This document shows, piece by piece, positions 12,701 to 23,190 of a DNA stretch of 64,000 bases. The stretch is taken from positions 1 through 64,000 of the forward strand of contig CAJNOL010000881.1 of NCBI GenBank assembly GCA_905250125.1. The letters are read 5' to 3'. The stretch's first letter is position 1, and each line of letters opens with the position of its first letter. Made by a program: the position numbers and the translations under genes. The notes under the pieces are model-generated. The model was not told the DNA's origin, made no database searches, and was given only the letters and a program-made list of their open reading frames with translations. Source of the DNA: Rotaria sordida (Eukaryota; Rotifera; Eurotatoria; Philodinida; Philodinidae).

Positions 12701-14825
12701 TTGTCGATGCCATTAATAAATTCGGCGGAAAGAAAAATGGATGTAAGTAATAACGTGCAGTTTGGTAGAATTGTCATTTTTTTTTCAGAGCCGATTTCAT
12801 ATCAGATCGAATAGATAGATTTCAAGTAGACGATTGCAATAAATAAATGAAAAAAAAATTAACGAGTTTCAAATGAATAAAAAAGTCTACCAGAGATTAG
12901 TCACACTCAAAAAGCAAATTAATTAAAGTTATATAGTCAATAGAAAATAAGTCTTATATCAAACCGTTACTCATTTCATTCTCTAGATGCTTCTTTGCCT
13001 TTTGACAGACATAAAAGCTAAGACGTCTTGTAGAGCTATTTTTGACTCTTACAGTCTGAACAGGACTGAAATGTGGTACTCACATACAAAAAAAAGCCAA
13101 ATGATAAAGAAATGAAGATTATGATGATAAAAAAAAATCGACATGCTCAAGAGAAATAGCTCATTTTCAGAACAATTGTTTTTCTTATCTTGATCCACGA
13201 GACAAGAGATTAAAACTTCTTCATTCCAAAACAGATTTATTCTCAATGGAGCATTGTCTGTAGGGGAGTTTGTAATGGAGGCTGGTATATTGTATTACGA
13301 GAGGAAAACAGCATTTTTGAATATCGAAAGTTTTAGGCTATTCGAAATTCGAGTATTTAGAAGTTGGTGGTCGAAAAATCTAAAAACTGAATGATACGAA
13401 GATCATAACAGTATTTTGACATGTCTGTCACGATCTGTGAAGAGAGATAGATACAATTTTGTCGCTATATACTTCAATACTCATTTCCAATCGTTTTCCA
13501 CAGAAAATAGAATATACTACAGTTTTCAATTAGATTAATTACTGTTCAGATTGAATCATAACATAGTTCTATTCGATATGAAAATTTTTCTAATATTGTT
13601 CTTTTATATATTTTTCTGTTTTCTAGTATGGGATGATGAAGATGGATTCTATTATGATCAATTGAAATATTCCTCAGGAAAAGTGCAATTTTTGAAAAGT
13701 AAATTTCTTTTTCTTTAATTGTTTAATTATATAAGAAAAACTTCAGTTCGTTCGATCGTCGGTATCATTCCCATACTGGCAGTATCACTCATCGAGATGA
13801 AGCGTATGGATTCATTACCTGGGTTCAAAAAACGTTTCCAATGGGTCCTTCAGCATATGAATAATCCGCGGCAGCATATATTGAAGAAAGATTCCACTCG
13901 ATATGAAAACAGTTTCGTCTATCTGCTCACAATACCAGACGAGAATCAATTGCGACGTATTCTCACATATCTTCTCGATGAAGACGAGTTTCTTTCTGAT
14001 TATGGATTGAGATCACTGTCAAAGTTTCACGAAAAAAATCCGTTCAGTTTCGATATTCCTGATGATGGTGAAATGGAAATTAAGTACGTACCCGGAGAAT
14101 CATTGTGTGGCCTGTACGGTGGTAATTCGAATTGGCGTGGACCCATCTGGTTATGCATGAACTATTTGGTAATCGAAGCTCTCGAAAGGTCTGTTTCTAT
14201 TGTTTTTATTTCTAAACAATTTTCAACACACGCTTTAATGTCTATAAATGGAAAAGACTCACAATACAGTTAATTTATTTATGGAAAACCGTAGCTTATC
14301 AAAAGTCATGCACCTAGGCAAATGAGATGATTTCGTTTGTCGATAATTTTTAGAATAACTGTTTCGATATTAATAATGTGGTATGGGAAATTTCTGAAAA
14401 ACATTTTCATTTAGAATTCTTATTACTATTCTATCTCAATGCAAAAGTTGTCTTACTTTTGAAATTTATTGAAAATTTTCTTCCTTAGATATCATCGATT
14501 TTTTGGTGATTCATGGAAAATTGAATGTCCTACACGAAGTGGTCAAATGATGAGTTTAATTGAAGTTTCCCGAGAAATAACTCGACGAATTACCAATATT
14601 TTCAAGTGTGATGATCAAGGACGACGAGCATGTCATGGAGATGATATTCGCTTTCAAAAAGATCCTTATTGGCGTGATCTTGTTCTCTTTCATGAGTATT
14701 TTCACGGTGATACTGGACTAGGATTAGGTGCAAGTCATCAAACCGGTTGGACAGCCGTCGTTATTCGTCACATTGAAGATATGGCCCAGTTAAGAGCGAA
14801 CAATAGTAAAGAAAAAAATGAATAA
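9780..14825 (+). CDS. MGH1-like glucosidase (GH63 type), eight exons, intact
   Basis: Exons are 9780-10089, 10140-10494, 10866-11486, 11569-11712, 12261-12742, 13627-13698, 13747-14188 and 14489-14825. They join in frame at canonical GT-AG sites to give 920 residues, the usual length of the bacterial and fungal MGH1 proteins (yeast YMR196W-like). The N-terminus carries [20 protein letters not shown] and [23 protein letters not shown] spans the first splice junction. The (alpha/alpha)6 barrel begins near residue 425. By family analogy, SWDLAF (Asp450) supplies the general acid and [11 protein letters not shown] (Glu878) the base; NWRGPIW lies near residue 785. Members are glucosidases cleaving alpha-glucosides; the precise substrate is not settled. 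No signal peptide is visible, so the protein is probably cytosolic. Introns are 50, 371, 82, 548, 884, 48 and 300 bp. The strongest resemblance is to bacterial proteins, so horizontal acquisition followed by intron gain is inferred. Confidence 0.9.
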
Positions 14826-16179
14826 ACTGACATATATTTTATTTTGTGCAATTTGCTCAAATCTATTTCTCTGTTTATGCATATTAGCTATTATTGTTCT
14901 GATCTGGTAGAAAGTTTTTTCGAAATGGTTGTTTTTTTAATAAACAAGCGATGTGATTTCATGACATTTCTTAGTAATTTAAACAAGCTTAGAAAAATAA
15001 TATTCATATATACTTTTCCTATTTTTCACTTTTCTTCATAGTATTCGATTCACAAAAAAATGATAAAAGGATACTAATTATTTGAAGTTGCACATTGTAC
15101 AGTGGTCAGAATTCCACGAAATATTAGTTATTTCACTAATAAAAGATATTATTGCTCTTTCCATTCATTCAAAATCCACCAATGCTAAAATATCGTGATA
15201 CATTTATTGGAAAAGGCGAGAACATATCAACTGGTCCGAAAAATTTTATTTCATGATAGTCTCGTAAAAAGTACACCATTCGAAAGAGCGTAAAAAACTG
15301 AGTCTGTTGATCTAATTTTTACAGAGTGGTAGTTCCAAGTCCTTAGCAAAAAATTTTAAAATACATTTCTTAGTAAACTCTATCATAGTGCTTCGTTCTC
15401 TTGCTATTTTTTTTCTTCCTGCATGTATATGTTCACATATAGAATCGTTCCTATATAGCGTATATATATATATTGCATATATACTACTGAAAGAAAAAAA
15501 TTTAATCGGTGTTCCTTTTTTTCACGTTTCATTTTTTAATTGATAAAAACAGACTTGAAAAGACTGGCCTTCAAGGAAACATATAGAATTAAAACAAAAA
15601 TAAAAATCTCTCTTCCAATACAGATTATATTTAATTTGACAAAAATTTAAAGGATGAGTGCTTTTTTATTTAAAAAATTTGTATTTAATGATCTTGTTTT
15701 AAATCTATCTATTGGTTTATTCTAATTCTTTTTGAATTTAATTGTTCTCTAAATTATACACAAAAGAAAAATATATAACAACGATTTATTATAATAGTTC
15801 AAATATATAATAAAAATCTTGATGAGAAACGATCCATTGATAAAATGTTGATGAAAGCTTATTTTAAGTGCGAGTTGATTTTCTCTCTTTTGTAAGTTTA
15901 ATATATGTTTACATTGACTATCAAATTTAAAAAAGCAAAAATTAAAATTATATTTGCAGATAAATAAATCATTCATTTAAAAAACTTTCAAGAAAATGAT
16001 CCAATGCGATGTTGCACAACTCATTTTAACACTAAGAGCCCAAGTTATTGTTTTTAATTTGTTTTGTACCTTACATAAAAACGCGTGAAAATCAATAAAG
16101 AAAATCTGAGTTAATAAAAGTTACTGAAAATCATCGTTTAAATTTACTTATAAGCAGCTGAAAGCATGTGGGTATGAGT
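14826..16179. other. AT-rich intergenic region, no gene seen
   Basis: An AATAAA-like signal is available shortly after the glucosidase stop. Otherwise only A/T-rich sequence with short unrelated frames was found. Confidence 0.5.
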
Positions 16180-16373
16180 CAGCGGCGGATCTAGGATTTT
16201 TTTGATAAGGGGTGATTCGATAGACATGGGACGATTTTGATCAAAAAGCAAGTTTTGAAGTTTATTAGTAGTAGAATGCACTCTATTTTTAAGACTTTTC
16301 TGCTGGGAAAATCCAAAAATTTTTGCTTCGAATGGGGGCGATCGCCCCAAGTGCCCCCCTAAATCCGCCACTG
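16180..16373. mobile_element. hAT-like MITE of 194 bp
   Basis: The ends are inverted: CAGCGGCGGATCTAGG at the left, and at the right CCTAAATCCGCCACTG, whose complement is CAGTGGCGGATTTAGG (14 of 16 positions match). Starts of the CAGNGGCG type are usual for hAT-superfamily transposons. The 8-bp flanks, GTATGAGT and GTGTAAGC, agree at five of eight positions, as expected for an old target duplication. There is no coding capacity. It is inserted in or beside TGTGGG-type repeat sequence. Confidence 0.7.
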
Positions 16374-16380
16374 GTGTAAG

Positions 16381-16465
16381 CGTGGGGTGTGGGTATAGGT
16401 ATGAAAAGAAAAGAACCAAACCCACACTCACACCCCACACCCCACACCCACATCCGCACCCACCC
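16381..16465. repeat. Interstitial TGTGGG-like array, palindromic (array B)
   Basis: GTGGGGTGTGGGTATAGG is followed by an A-rich centre (GAAAAGAAAAGAACCAA) and then CCCACACTCACACCCCACAC up to 16,465. The G-strand points inward. Confidence 0.85.
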
Positions 16466-16685
16466 AAGATAGGAACTAGAACAAAAGATACAATATGAAA
16501 AATGGTTTGAATCACACACAAAAAAAAACGAATTTCGAATGATGAAGATAGGCAAAAGAAAAGTTTGTTAATTAGAAGTGGAATATCAGATGACTACCAA
16601 TAAAAAAGCAAATAGTAAAGGTATTGCAGGTACGATGAAGTAGAAAGCATTAATAGATGTAGATAAATCATACGAGAGAAAATGT

Positions 16686-17096
16686 TTATGATACGATCGG
16701 GTTTGGTGGTACAAGTGAAGATGTGGGTGGGTGGCGTGGTGGTGAAAGTAATAACGATGCATATTGCGGTAAAGGTTGATGTAAAAACGAATTAGGTATA
16801 TGAGCATAAGATGGCTGATAAGGTGGTGTTGAAATGGAAGAGATATGCGCTGGAAAAGGTTGTAATGCTTGTTGCTGTTGACTGGCTAGTTTCAGTGTCA
16901 ATCGGCAACGTTTATAAACGTAAATAAGAAAAGCGACGATTACCAAACCCCCTACAACGAGTAACAGCAAGAACACATAATGTGTCCAGTTGCTACTATC
17001 AAAGCTTTGATCACAAGAGACCACCATTTTACGATCAAGAAAGGCTTTGATTGGATGAGCCATGATAAACCAAACCCAAATGTATAGAACCGCCAT
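16686..17096 (-). CDS. Single-pass membrane protein with proline-rich tail; possible third ORF of the retrotransposon
   Basis: A 136-residue frame starts at ATG 17,096, 146 bp beyond the stop of the integrase frame and in the same direction. It has a short N-terminal hydrophobic stretch, a polar segment with one NWT glycosylation sequon, a strong membrane span (VFLLLLVVGGLVIVAFLIYV, about residues 41-60) and a basic stop-transfer sequence. A Pro/Gln/Ser-rich tail follows with a PPYQPSY motif (PPxY type). Its place between integrase and the missing 3' LTR is where an envelope-like ORF would sit in retrovirus-like bdelloid elements, and a short anchored protein could be the membrane end of such a product. 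No fusion peptide or surface subunit is visible. An unrelated host membrane protein is the alternative. Confidence 0.4.
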   Translation of the reverse strand: MAVLYIWVWFIMAHPIKAFLDRKMVVSCDQSFDSSNWTHYVFLLLLVVGGLVIVAFLIYVYKRCRLTLKLASQQQQALQPFPAHISSISTPPYQPSYAHIPNSFLHQPLPQYASLLLSPPRHPPTSSLVPPNPIVS

Positions 17097-17242
17097 GGCA
17101 GAAAATAAATATTAACTAATAATTTGAAGACAATGTGTAAATGTATATGAAGGGTATATAGAATAATAAGAAAATAACAAGAGACGTCGATGAAGAAAAA
17201 ATAAACACATAAAACTTGTTCGAATATTAACGAAGATAAAAT

Positions 17243-19225
17243 TCAGATGGGAAAAATATTCGAATGTAAATACAGAGGACGACATGTGAATATGTGACGA
17301 TTCTTGTGATGTGTTAGCGTAGGAAGAGAACATTTCACCAGGGTGGGTATGGCGTGGTCCCGAGAATATACGCGTTTAATATTGTGCGAATGGACCTGAA
17401 ATCTTTGAAAGTTTCCATCTTCAACAATAAAAGACACCGGTGAAATAACTTGGATGATTCGAACAGGACCTGTATAACGAGCATCGAGTTTATTACAGCC
17501 CACGAAAATTTTCATCCACACTAGATCACCTGGTAAAAAAGTTGAATGTGATCTATTTTTATCAAAACGAAGTTTCGTTAGTTGCTGTGGATGTAGAACA
17601 TTGTTTTTTGCTTGTTTTAACGCCGTATTTCTATATTGCATTAATTGTGTCCGATAATCATGTGGTTTAGTAAATTTGAAAGTAGTTGCAGGAGGCTGAA
17701 ATGGATGACGCGGTTGTCGTCCAAATCCAAGTTGATAAGGTGTAAATCCAGTCGAACTATGTATACCATTATTATATGCATAGACGATAGGTGGCAAAAA
17801 GGTGTCCCAATTGTCGTGTTCTGTATTACAAAATTTAGCAATGTGTGTAGCGAATGTTGCATGCCATCGTTCAGTTTGTCCATTTGTTTGTGGATGATAT
17901 GATGTTGAAAAAACGTGTTTGCATCCAACTAAATTCGAGATAACATTCATTAATTCGTTGTTGAAGTGTGTTCCTTGATCTGTAAGAAGTATATTAGGAG
18001 AAGCATGAACTAAAATCATTTCTTCCATGAGAATTCGGGCAGTATCTTGAGCGGTATTTGTAGGTGACGGTTTAGCAAAAACGTAGCCAGAGAGTCGATC
18101 AGTTATAACCAGAACATATCGATTGCCATCAAGTGAAATAATAGTGGGTCCCCACCAATTCATGCCTAAAATTTGAAAAACATCGTTAGGTGGTTGAATA
18201 GGTTGTAAAAGTCCTGGAGGTTTACGACGGTTCACATTAAATTTGGAACATTGATTACATGATTGGATATAAGATGTAATTATTTCTTCCATACGTGGCC
18301 AAAAATAGATATTTTTTAGAGCAAGCCGTGTACGCTCAACGCCGAAATGACCACTTAAATGGTGATCATGATAAGCAGCCAACAGTTCTGGAATTAATTT
18401 CGAAGGTGAATAAAGTAGTTTCGTAGCTGTATTACCTCGACGAGCTAATTTATAAAGAATATCACGGTGGATAATAAATGGTTGATGACACGTTTTATTG
18501 CGAACTTGTTGAATTAATTTTTGAATAACTAGACCTTGTGCCTGTTCAGAATGCATACGTGATAAACTAAAATCATATAATTGATTAGATGATGGTGAAC
18601 TAGAAGATGTATTCTGTTTGGACAAGATTCCTGGTGGAGATGGAAGCGGTTGAGCAAGAAGTTTTACTTGTGCTCGAGGTGTAACAGCATTAACTTCCAC
18701 ATTCATAGCAGCATTACGAATAGAGCTGTTGCTTGACATAGATGATTGAGTAAATTGTAGACGTTGTGGTTTGGGTGTTTTTTCTGACCAGTTGTCAGAA
18801 CCCATCAGCCAGTCATCATATGATATACTCACGGTAGATACATCGGTGTTGAGAATTGCAGCAGAAGAAAAATGTCGTGAAATATAATCAGTAGCAGTGT
18901 TATTTGCACCTTTACGATATTTGACGGCGAGAATTTGTAGTAAAATGTCTTGTAATTTAAAAAGCCAGTTCATTACACGTTTATTATTAATTTGTTTATT
19001 ATGGAAATTTTCAAGTGGTTTATGGTCGGTTTCAACAATAAAATTAGAATCACCTATATATGATCGAAGTTCATTAATGCACCAATAAATAGCTAATGTT
19101 TCTTTTTCACATGAATCATATTTACGTTCAGTATCATTTACAACCCGAGATTTAAAATAATTAATTTTGGTACCATGTGGTGTATCTTGTCGTAAAATAT
19201 CCCCGATTCCAACATCTGATGCATT
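17243..19225 (-). pseudogene. Retrotransposon pol: RNase H and integrase part
   Basis: The RNase H portion (about 19,225-18,860) shows the catalytic acidic positions TNASD, KETLAIYW, TDHKPLE and ATDYISR. Integrase follows in the same frame: an HHCC zinc-binding region at about 18,380-18,230, then the DDE core with Asp near 18,100 (ITDRLSG), Asp near 17,975 (LLTDQG) and Glu near 17,870 (TERWHA), and a C-terminal beta-barrel-like region with GDLVWMK. The frame stops at 17,243. This segment is intact in itself but is separated from reverse transcriptase by a frameshift at a T7 run near 19,230. An upstream start at 18,973 would be internal and is not a real start. Confidence 0.85.
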
Positions 19226-19230
19226 AGTTG

Positions 19231-20795
19231 TTAAAAAAATGGAGTTGATGGATCAGAATATTCTAAAAATAAAGGATATATTGTTAGAACGTGTTTAAAT
19301 TCATCAAATGAATGTTGCTGATCAGGGTTCCATGTAAATTTAGATCGATGTTGTTTTGTTTTATTAGTAACTTTGTGTAATGGTGCTGCTATACGAGCAA
19401 AATCAGGAATGAACTTGCAATACCAATTTATTTTTCCCAAAAATTCATTTGCGTCTTTAAATGTTTTGGGAGGTGGTAAATCAATAATAGCTTTAATTTT
19501 ATCGCCATTGGGCTTTATGAATTTTTCATTGATTGTGTGATGTAAAAAAATCAATTTTGTCGAATAGCAATAGAACATTTATCTGGATTAACTTGAAAGT
19601 TGGCTTTAGCTAATATTGATAAAATTTCATTTAAATGTTGTTTATGCTCATCGAAGGTACGTGAAACTATTAGAATATCATCTAAATAAGCCATAACATA
19701 ATCCCAGTGTCCATAACCAAGAATATTGTGCATAGTTCGTTGAAAACTTGGTGGTCCATTCATGATACCTTGTGGAACCACATTGAATTCCCATAAACCA
19801 TTTTGTGTAATAAATGCTGTTTCTTCTTTATCTGTTTCATGTATAGGAAATTGAAAACAACCGGATTTCAATCTAATTTTGTATAAAAGCGATGACCGCC
19901 TAATCGATTTAATAATTCTTCCGTTGTTGGCTGTGAAAAAGAATCTTTTTTTGTTGCGGAATTGAGTTTGCGATAATCCACTAAAAATCGAATACCACCA
20001 TCCTTTTTTTTTGTGAATAATAACTGGGAAGGACCATAGTGAATTTGATGGACGAATTTGATCAGTTTGTAACATCTTTTGAATTTCATCTTGAAGCTCA
20101 CGTTGTTGTTGGATTGTTCGTGGATATGGTCGCGAACTAATCGGAAGACTATCACCAGTGTTAATAGTATGTTGAATGGAGGTGTTAGCTTGTGTAACTT
20201 TTGAAATATCAAATATCTTCATGTGTTGTTGCAGAATCCGACGTAGTTGATATTTATCTCGAACATTGATAACATGCTCAAGTAATTTATCGATTATTTT
20301 GAATATTTGAGAAGAAGTTTGGTGAAGGTTAATGGTGCTAATGGTAGAATGTTGAGGTGATGATGACGACGAATAAGTAGATGGATCAAAGAATAGAAAT
20401 GAATTTACTCGATACGGTGCATGTGTTACTCGACCGAGCACAGCATTCATAGGTAATGTATATGTATAATCATGAGGATTGTATATCTCCAAGTAGGTGA
20501 TATAATTGTTTATGTGTAACAAAGACGATGATATTATAATAGGTTTTTCGAGTTGTGAAGCATCATTAGGAGAAAAATAAACAGTATCAGCCGATGATAA
20601 TTCAACTTTGGCTTGAACGGTATATGAGTCACGTGGTGGCAATTTAATTACATTAATAGTTTTAACATCTAAAGCTAAATAATCAATAGATTTATCATAC
20701 GGAATAAACATACGGTCCAGTTGGTGAACGTATAGATACTTGATTTTTGGCATAATCAATCCATACAGCATTTTGGGCACACCAATCACCACCAA
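19231..20795 (-). pseudogene. Retrotransposon pol: reverse transcriptase part, frameshifted
   Basis: The region covers the linker after protease and the whole RT fold. Recognisable parts are the fingers near 20,000 (GGIRFLVDYRKLN), the palm motif YLDD near 19,680, the thumb (FLGKINWYCKFIPDFA) near 19,420, and the connection toward RNase H. Three frame changes lie inside: at an A9 run near 20,002, near 19,870 and near 19,550. The catalytic Asp pair is present, but the protein cannot be read through as it stands. Confidence 0.85.
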
Positions 20796-21126
20796 GTATT
20801 AAATCGGTGTTCATAGTTTTGACTACGAGAACCTCCAGAGGTGTAAATACTGAATCAAATTGGAGTAATAGTTGAACTCCACCAATGACCTCGAGCATAG
20901 TATGACCATCACCTAATTGAGCTATACGATCACAAGATGGTACTGCTGCATGATGTAATGTACTTAAAGCACGTTGAGTTATAAATGAATGAGTGGCTCC
21001 AGTATCTATCATAGCACGTAATTGTTTACCATTAACAATTGCTTTAATGGATATATTAATGATGGGCTCGTTTGACAAAGAGTTGCATTGACGAGATGGT
21101 GTTTGTTGACGGGTTCTGTTATACAT
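20695..21126 (-). pseudogene. Retrotransposon aspartic protease
   Basis: The frame carries the retropepsin active-site motif IDTGATHS (about 20,990-21,015) and a second hydrophobic/Gly segment LILGGDW typical of the flap and psi-loop region. It overlaps the reverse-transcriptase frame by about 100 bases in another phase, which is best explained by a one-base indel near 20,700. It would cleave the Gag-Pol polyprotein. Confidence 0.75.
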
Positions 21127-21331
21127 GATCGATAATAATTGAATGGCAGAAAATTCTTGGTGGAGACACAGTATTTGAAAGGCATAAGCGTATGACGATG
21201 TGTACGGTAGCGTGAAATCGGGAGAAAGCGTGAATATGTGGTTTTAGGTCGTGCAGAATAGGTATTAGTTCGTAATGAAGAACAGAAGGATGGCTTGATG
21301 AAGAGGGAGAGACTACCATCATCGTACTCCC

Positions 21332-22300
21332 TTAATATTTTTTTGTAGACCGATAATTATGAGCAAAATGGCCCAACTTATTACACTTGTAGCAGCGTAA
21401 AGGGCGTGACTGATGATGTAAAACATTAAATGAAGAATCGTGAGGCTGAGGAAGATATTGTGATGATGGTTGAGAACAAAAACGAGAGTACGACTGTGTT
21501 GGTGGATATGCATTCGTAGAAGGTGAGGAAAACATATTTGATGAATTTTGAAATTGTATAGATTCTGTAAGGTGTGTTGAGCTGGGATATGAATTATTGG
21601 GTTGATTGTCGGCAGAAATATCATTGTGAACTGGCTGATAAATAGATGTAGAAACTAGACGATCTAAAGTTTCTTTTTGTCTAGCTTGCTCTAAAAATTG
21701 TGATGGTGTCGTTGGTGCTCGACGTAAAACATCTTTCATTAAAGATGATTTTAATCCATGATATAAATGATCAGTTTTCGATACATCGGTCATGTCAGGA
21801 TCAATTACTTTGCATACTTTCATAACATCTGTATAATATTTGATAACAGGTTCATCATAACGTTGTTGACGATTGTGCAAACGATGAGATGCTAATTGTT
21901 TAAGTGTTGGAGATGAGTACGTATGAAGAAATTGAGCTTTGAACACAGGCCAGGATTCGAAGACTGTGATATTTCCAGTGAACCATTGTTTAGCAGGTCC
22001 TTCAAGAAATGTTGGTATTATCTTAAGTGCTTGTGATTCGGTAATATCTGCCATGCGAAATGTTGAGGTGAGATCCTTGAGCCATTCATCAGCGTCTTGA
22101 TCAAGTTTACCGGAATATTTAGGGGTTTGTTCCAAGTTTTTAGTAAGTAGTGTTGCTACCGTTGTTTCTGCCATAATAAATTCAATTGGACGATAAAAAA
22201 TGGAGTTTAATAATGTATTATCAGAAAAATCAATATCAATTTGAGCTAATCGATGAAATTCGTCTTGAATGTGTCGTGCTGCTCCTTGCCGTGTTAACAT
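21332..22300 (-). CDS. Retrotransposon Gag with altered zinc knuckle
   Basis: The 322-residue frame starts at 22,300, 45 bases inside the primer-binding site. It shows the retrotransposon Gag core (WLKDLTSTFRMADI, AKQWFTGN, FKAQFLHTYSS, YHGLKSSLMKDVL). Near the C-terminus is a CCHC-type knuckle, CYKCNKLGHFAHNY, whose fourth metal ligand (Cys) is Tyr, so zinc binding is probably impaired. Gag would form the particle and bind element RNA. A Ser/Pro/Gln-rich spacer lies between core and knuckle. The frame is otherwise intact. Confidence 0.8.
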   Translation of the reverse strand: MLTRQGAARHIQDEFHRLAQIDIDFSDNTLLNSIFYRPIEFIMAETTVATLLTKNLEQTPKYSGKLDQDADEWLKDLTSTFRMADITESQALKIIPTFLEGPAKQWFTGNITVFESWPVFKAQFLHTYSSPTLKQLASHRLHNRQQRYDEPVIKYYTDVMKVCKVIDPDMTDVSKTDHLYHGLKSSLMKDVLRRAPTTPSQFLEQARQKETLDRLVSTSIYQPVHNDISADNQPNNSYPSSTHLTESIQFQNSSNMFSSPSTNAYPPTQSYSRFCSQPSSQYLPQPHDSSFNVLHHQSRPLRCYKCNKLGHFAHNYRSTKKY

Positions 22301-22331
22301 AAATTAGAAACGTGAACAATATAAATAAAAT

Positions 22332-22345
22332 CGGCCAGTGCACCA
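22332..22345 (-). other. Primer-binding site of the LTR element
   Basis: On the minus strand TGGTGCACTGGCCG begins two bases after the LTR end (CCTAACA), the normal place for the site that pairs with a tRNA 3' end (CCA). I cannot name the tRNA with certainty. Confidence 0.65.
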
Positions 22346-22347
22346 AT

Positions 22348-22783
22348 TGTTAGGCCTTTACTTCTTTTATTTTATTATTCTCTCCCTTTCTTTAAAAGCT
22401 GTTAGCGCAACCCCTTGCGGGATTAAAAATGTGAAACACGATGAATCTATTGTTACTAATTAAATAGAAATCCTTTTGTTCCGTTCCTTTGCGACATATT
22501 TGTAGTTAACCGTTTATCTGATCTTTTACAACTACAGCTTCTCCATCACGGTCTGTGATGGGTAACAGGGTTCTCTATCACGGCCTGTGATGGGTACCCT
22601 GAATTCTCTGTCACGGTCTGTGATGGGTACCCTGAATTCTCTGTCACGGTCTGTGATGGGTACCCTGGATTCTCTGTCACGGTCTGTGATGGGTACCAAG
22701 GTTCTCTGTCACGGTCTGTGATGGGTATTCGGGTTCTCTGTCACGGTCTGTGATGGGTATGGATTTTCTCTGTCACGGTCTGT

Positions 22784-22822
<39 letters not shown>
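22348..22822 (-). repeat. 5' LTR of the gypsy element, incomplete at its outer end
   Basis: The inner boundary is TG at 22,348 on the plus strand (CA on the element strand). Within it are a T-rich tract, the conserved block with TAATCCCGC (22,394-22,443) and, toward U3, eight tandem 32-33-bp units. The outer boundary is lost in the poly-G run and gap. Confidence 0.65.
22541..22783. repeat. Eight 32-33-bp tandem repeats with a dyad core, in the LTR U3
   Basis: TCACGGTCTGTGATGGGTA recurs at 22,546, 22,578, 22,611, 22,644, 22,677, 22,709, 22,741 and 22,773. Each unit contains the near-palindrome TCACGGTCTGTGA. The position in U3 of the LTR suggests an enhancer-like or protein-binding array. The last copy passes into the G run. 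Confidence 0.9.
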
Positions 22823-22922
22823 NNNNNNNNNNNNNNNNNNNNNNNNNNNNNNNNNNNNNNNNNNNNNNNNNNNNNNNNNNNNNNNNNNNNNNNNNNNNNN
22901 NNNNNNNNNNNNNNNNNNNNNN
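22784..22922. other. Run of 39 G followed by a 100-N assembly gap
   Basis: Bases 22,784-22,822 are all G and 22,823-22,922 are exactly 100 N, a default scaffold-gap size. Sequence resumes with CGGGGGGGGAGTGGG. The poly-G is likely an assembly or sequencing artefact at a hard-to-read tandem array, and linkage across it is not proven. Confidence 0.9.
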
Positions 22923-23059
22923 CGGGGGGGGAGTGGGTCCAAATTTCTACCCCTAAACACTTCAACACTCCTTTCAGATCGTGTTTCACAAAAAACAAAC
23001 AAGTCAATTAAAAACACAAAAAAAGCAACAAAGAATGTGTTTTTCTCTCTTCTTCCATG

Positions 23060-23190
23060 ATATACCTCCTTGTTTATTTTCAGAACAAAGAGATATCATA
23101 GAGCGACGAGAAGGAATGCCATTAACGAGAGCTGTAATATTACAGAGAGAGTCCTCTTATGTCAGGAAATGTCTCTCCTGACATAACACA
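23060..23190. other. LTR-like fragment ending in a perfect hairpin
   Basis: At 23,158-23,187 TTATGTCAGGA and TCCTGACATAA form an 11-bp perfect stem around an 8-base loop. On the minus strand this reads as a TGTCAGGAGAGACATTTCCT start, the style of an LTR terminus. No element genes adjoin, so it is probably a solo or gap-truncated LTR. Confidence 0.35.

Larger units (their letters stand above)
17243..22822 (-). mobile_element. Ty3/gypsy LTR retrotransposon, degenerate, 5' LTR cut by assembly gap
   Basis: In element sense (minus strand) the order is LTR (22,822 to 22,348), primer-binding site, gag, protease, reverse transcriptase, RNase H and integrase, the Ty3/gypsy arrangement. The coding region switches frame at least five times: gag to protease, protease to RT near 20,700, at an A9 run near 20,002, near 19,870, near 19,550, and at a T7 run near 19,230. 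Most of these look like single-base indels, so the copy should not be autonomous unless some are assembly errors. A matching left LTR beginning TGTTAGGCC was not found between 15 and 17 kb, so the element is truncated or rearranged there. Confidence 0.9.

Noticed and set aside
9780..14825. Bacterial contamination as the source of the glucosidase
   Set aside because: Seven canonical spliceosomal introns interrupt it and the flanks are rotifer-type repeats.
17641..17928. Frames opposite or inside the integrase region on either strand
   Set aside because: These are shadow frames of the integrase coding sequence, which has clear catalytic motifs.
22541..22783. Regular 33-bp repeats resembling a CRISPR array
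   Set aside because: The whole unit is repeated, with no unique spacers, and it lies in an LTR of a eukaryotic element.
22709..23181. Open frames spanning the N gap with poly-Gly or poly-Pro
   Set aside because: They run through unknown bases and the G run.
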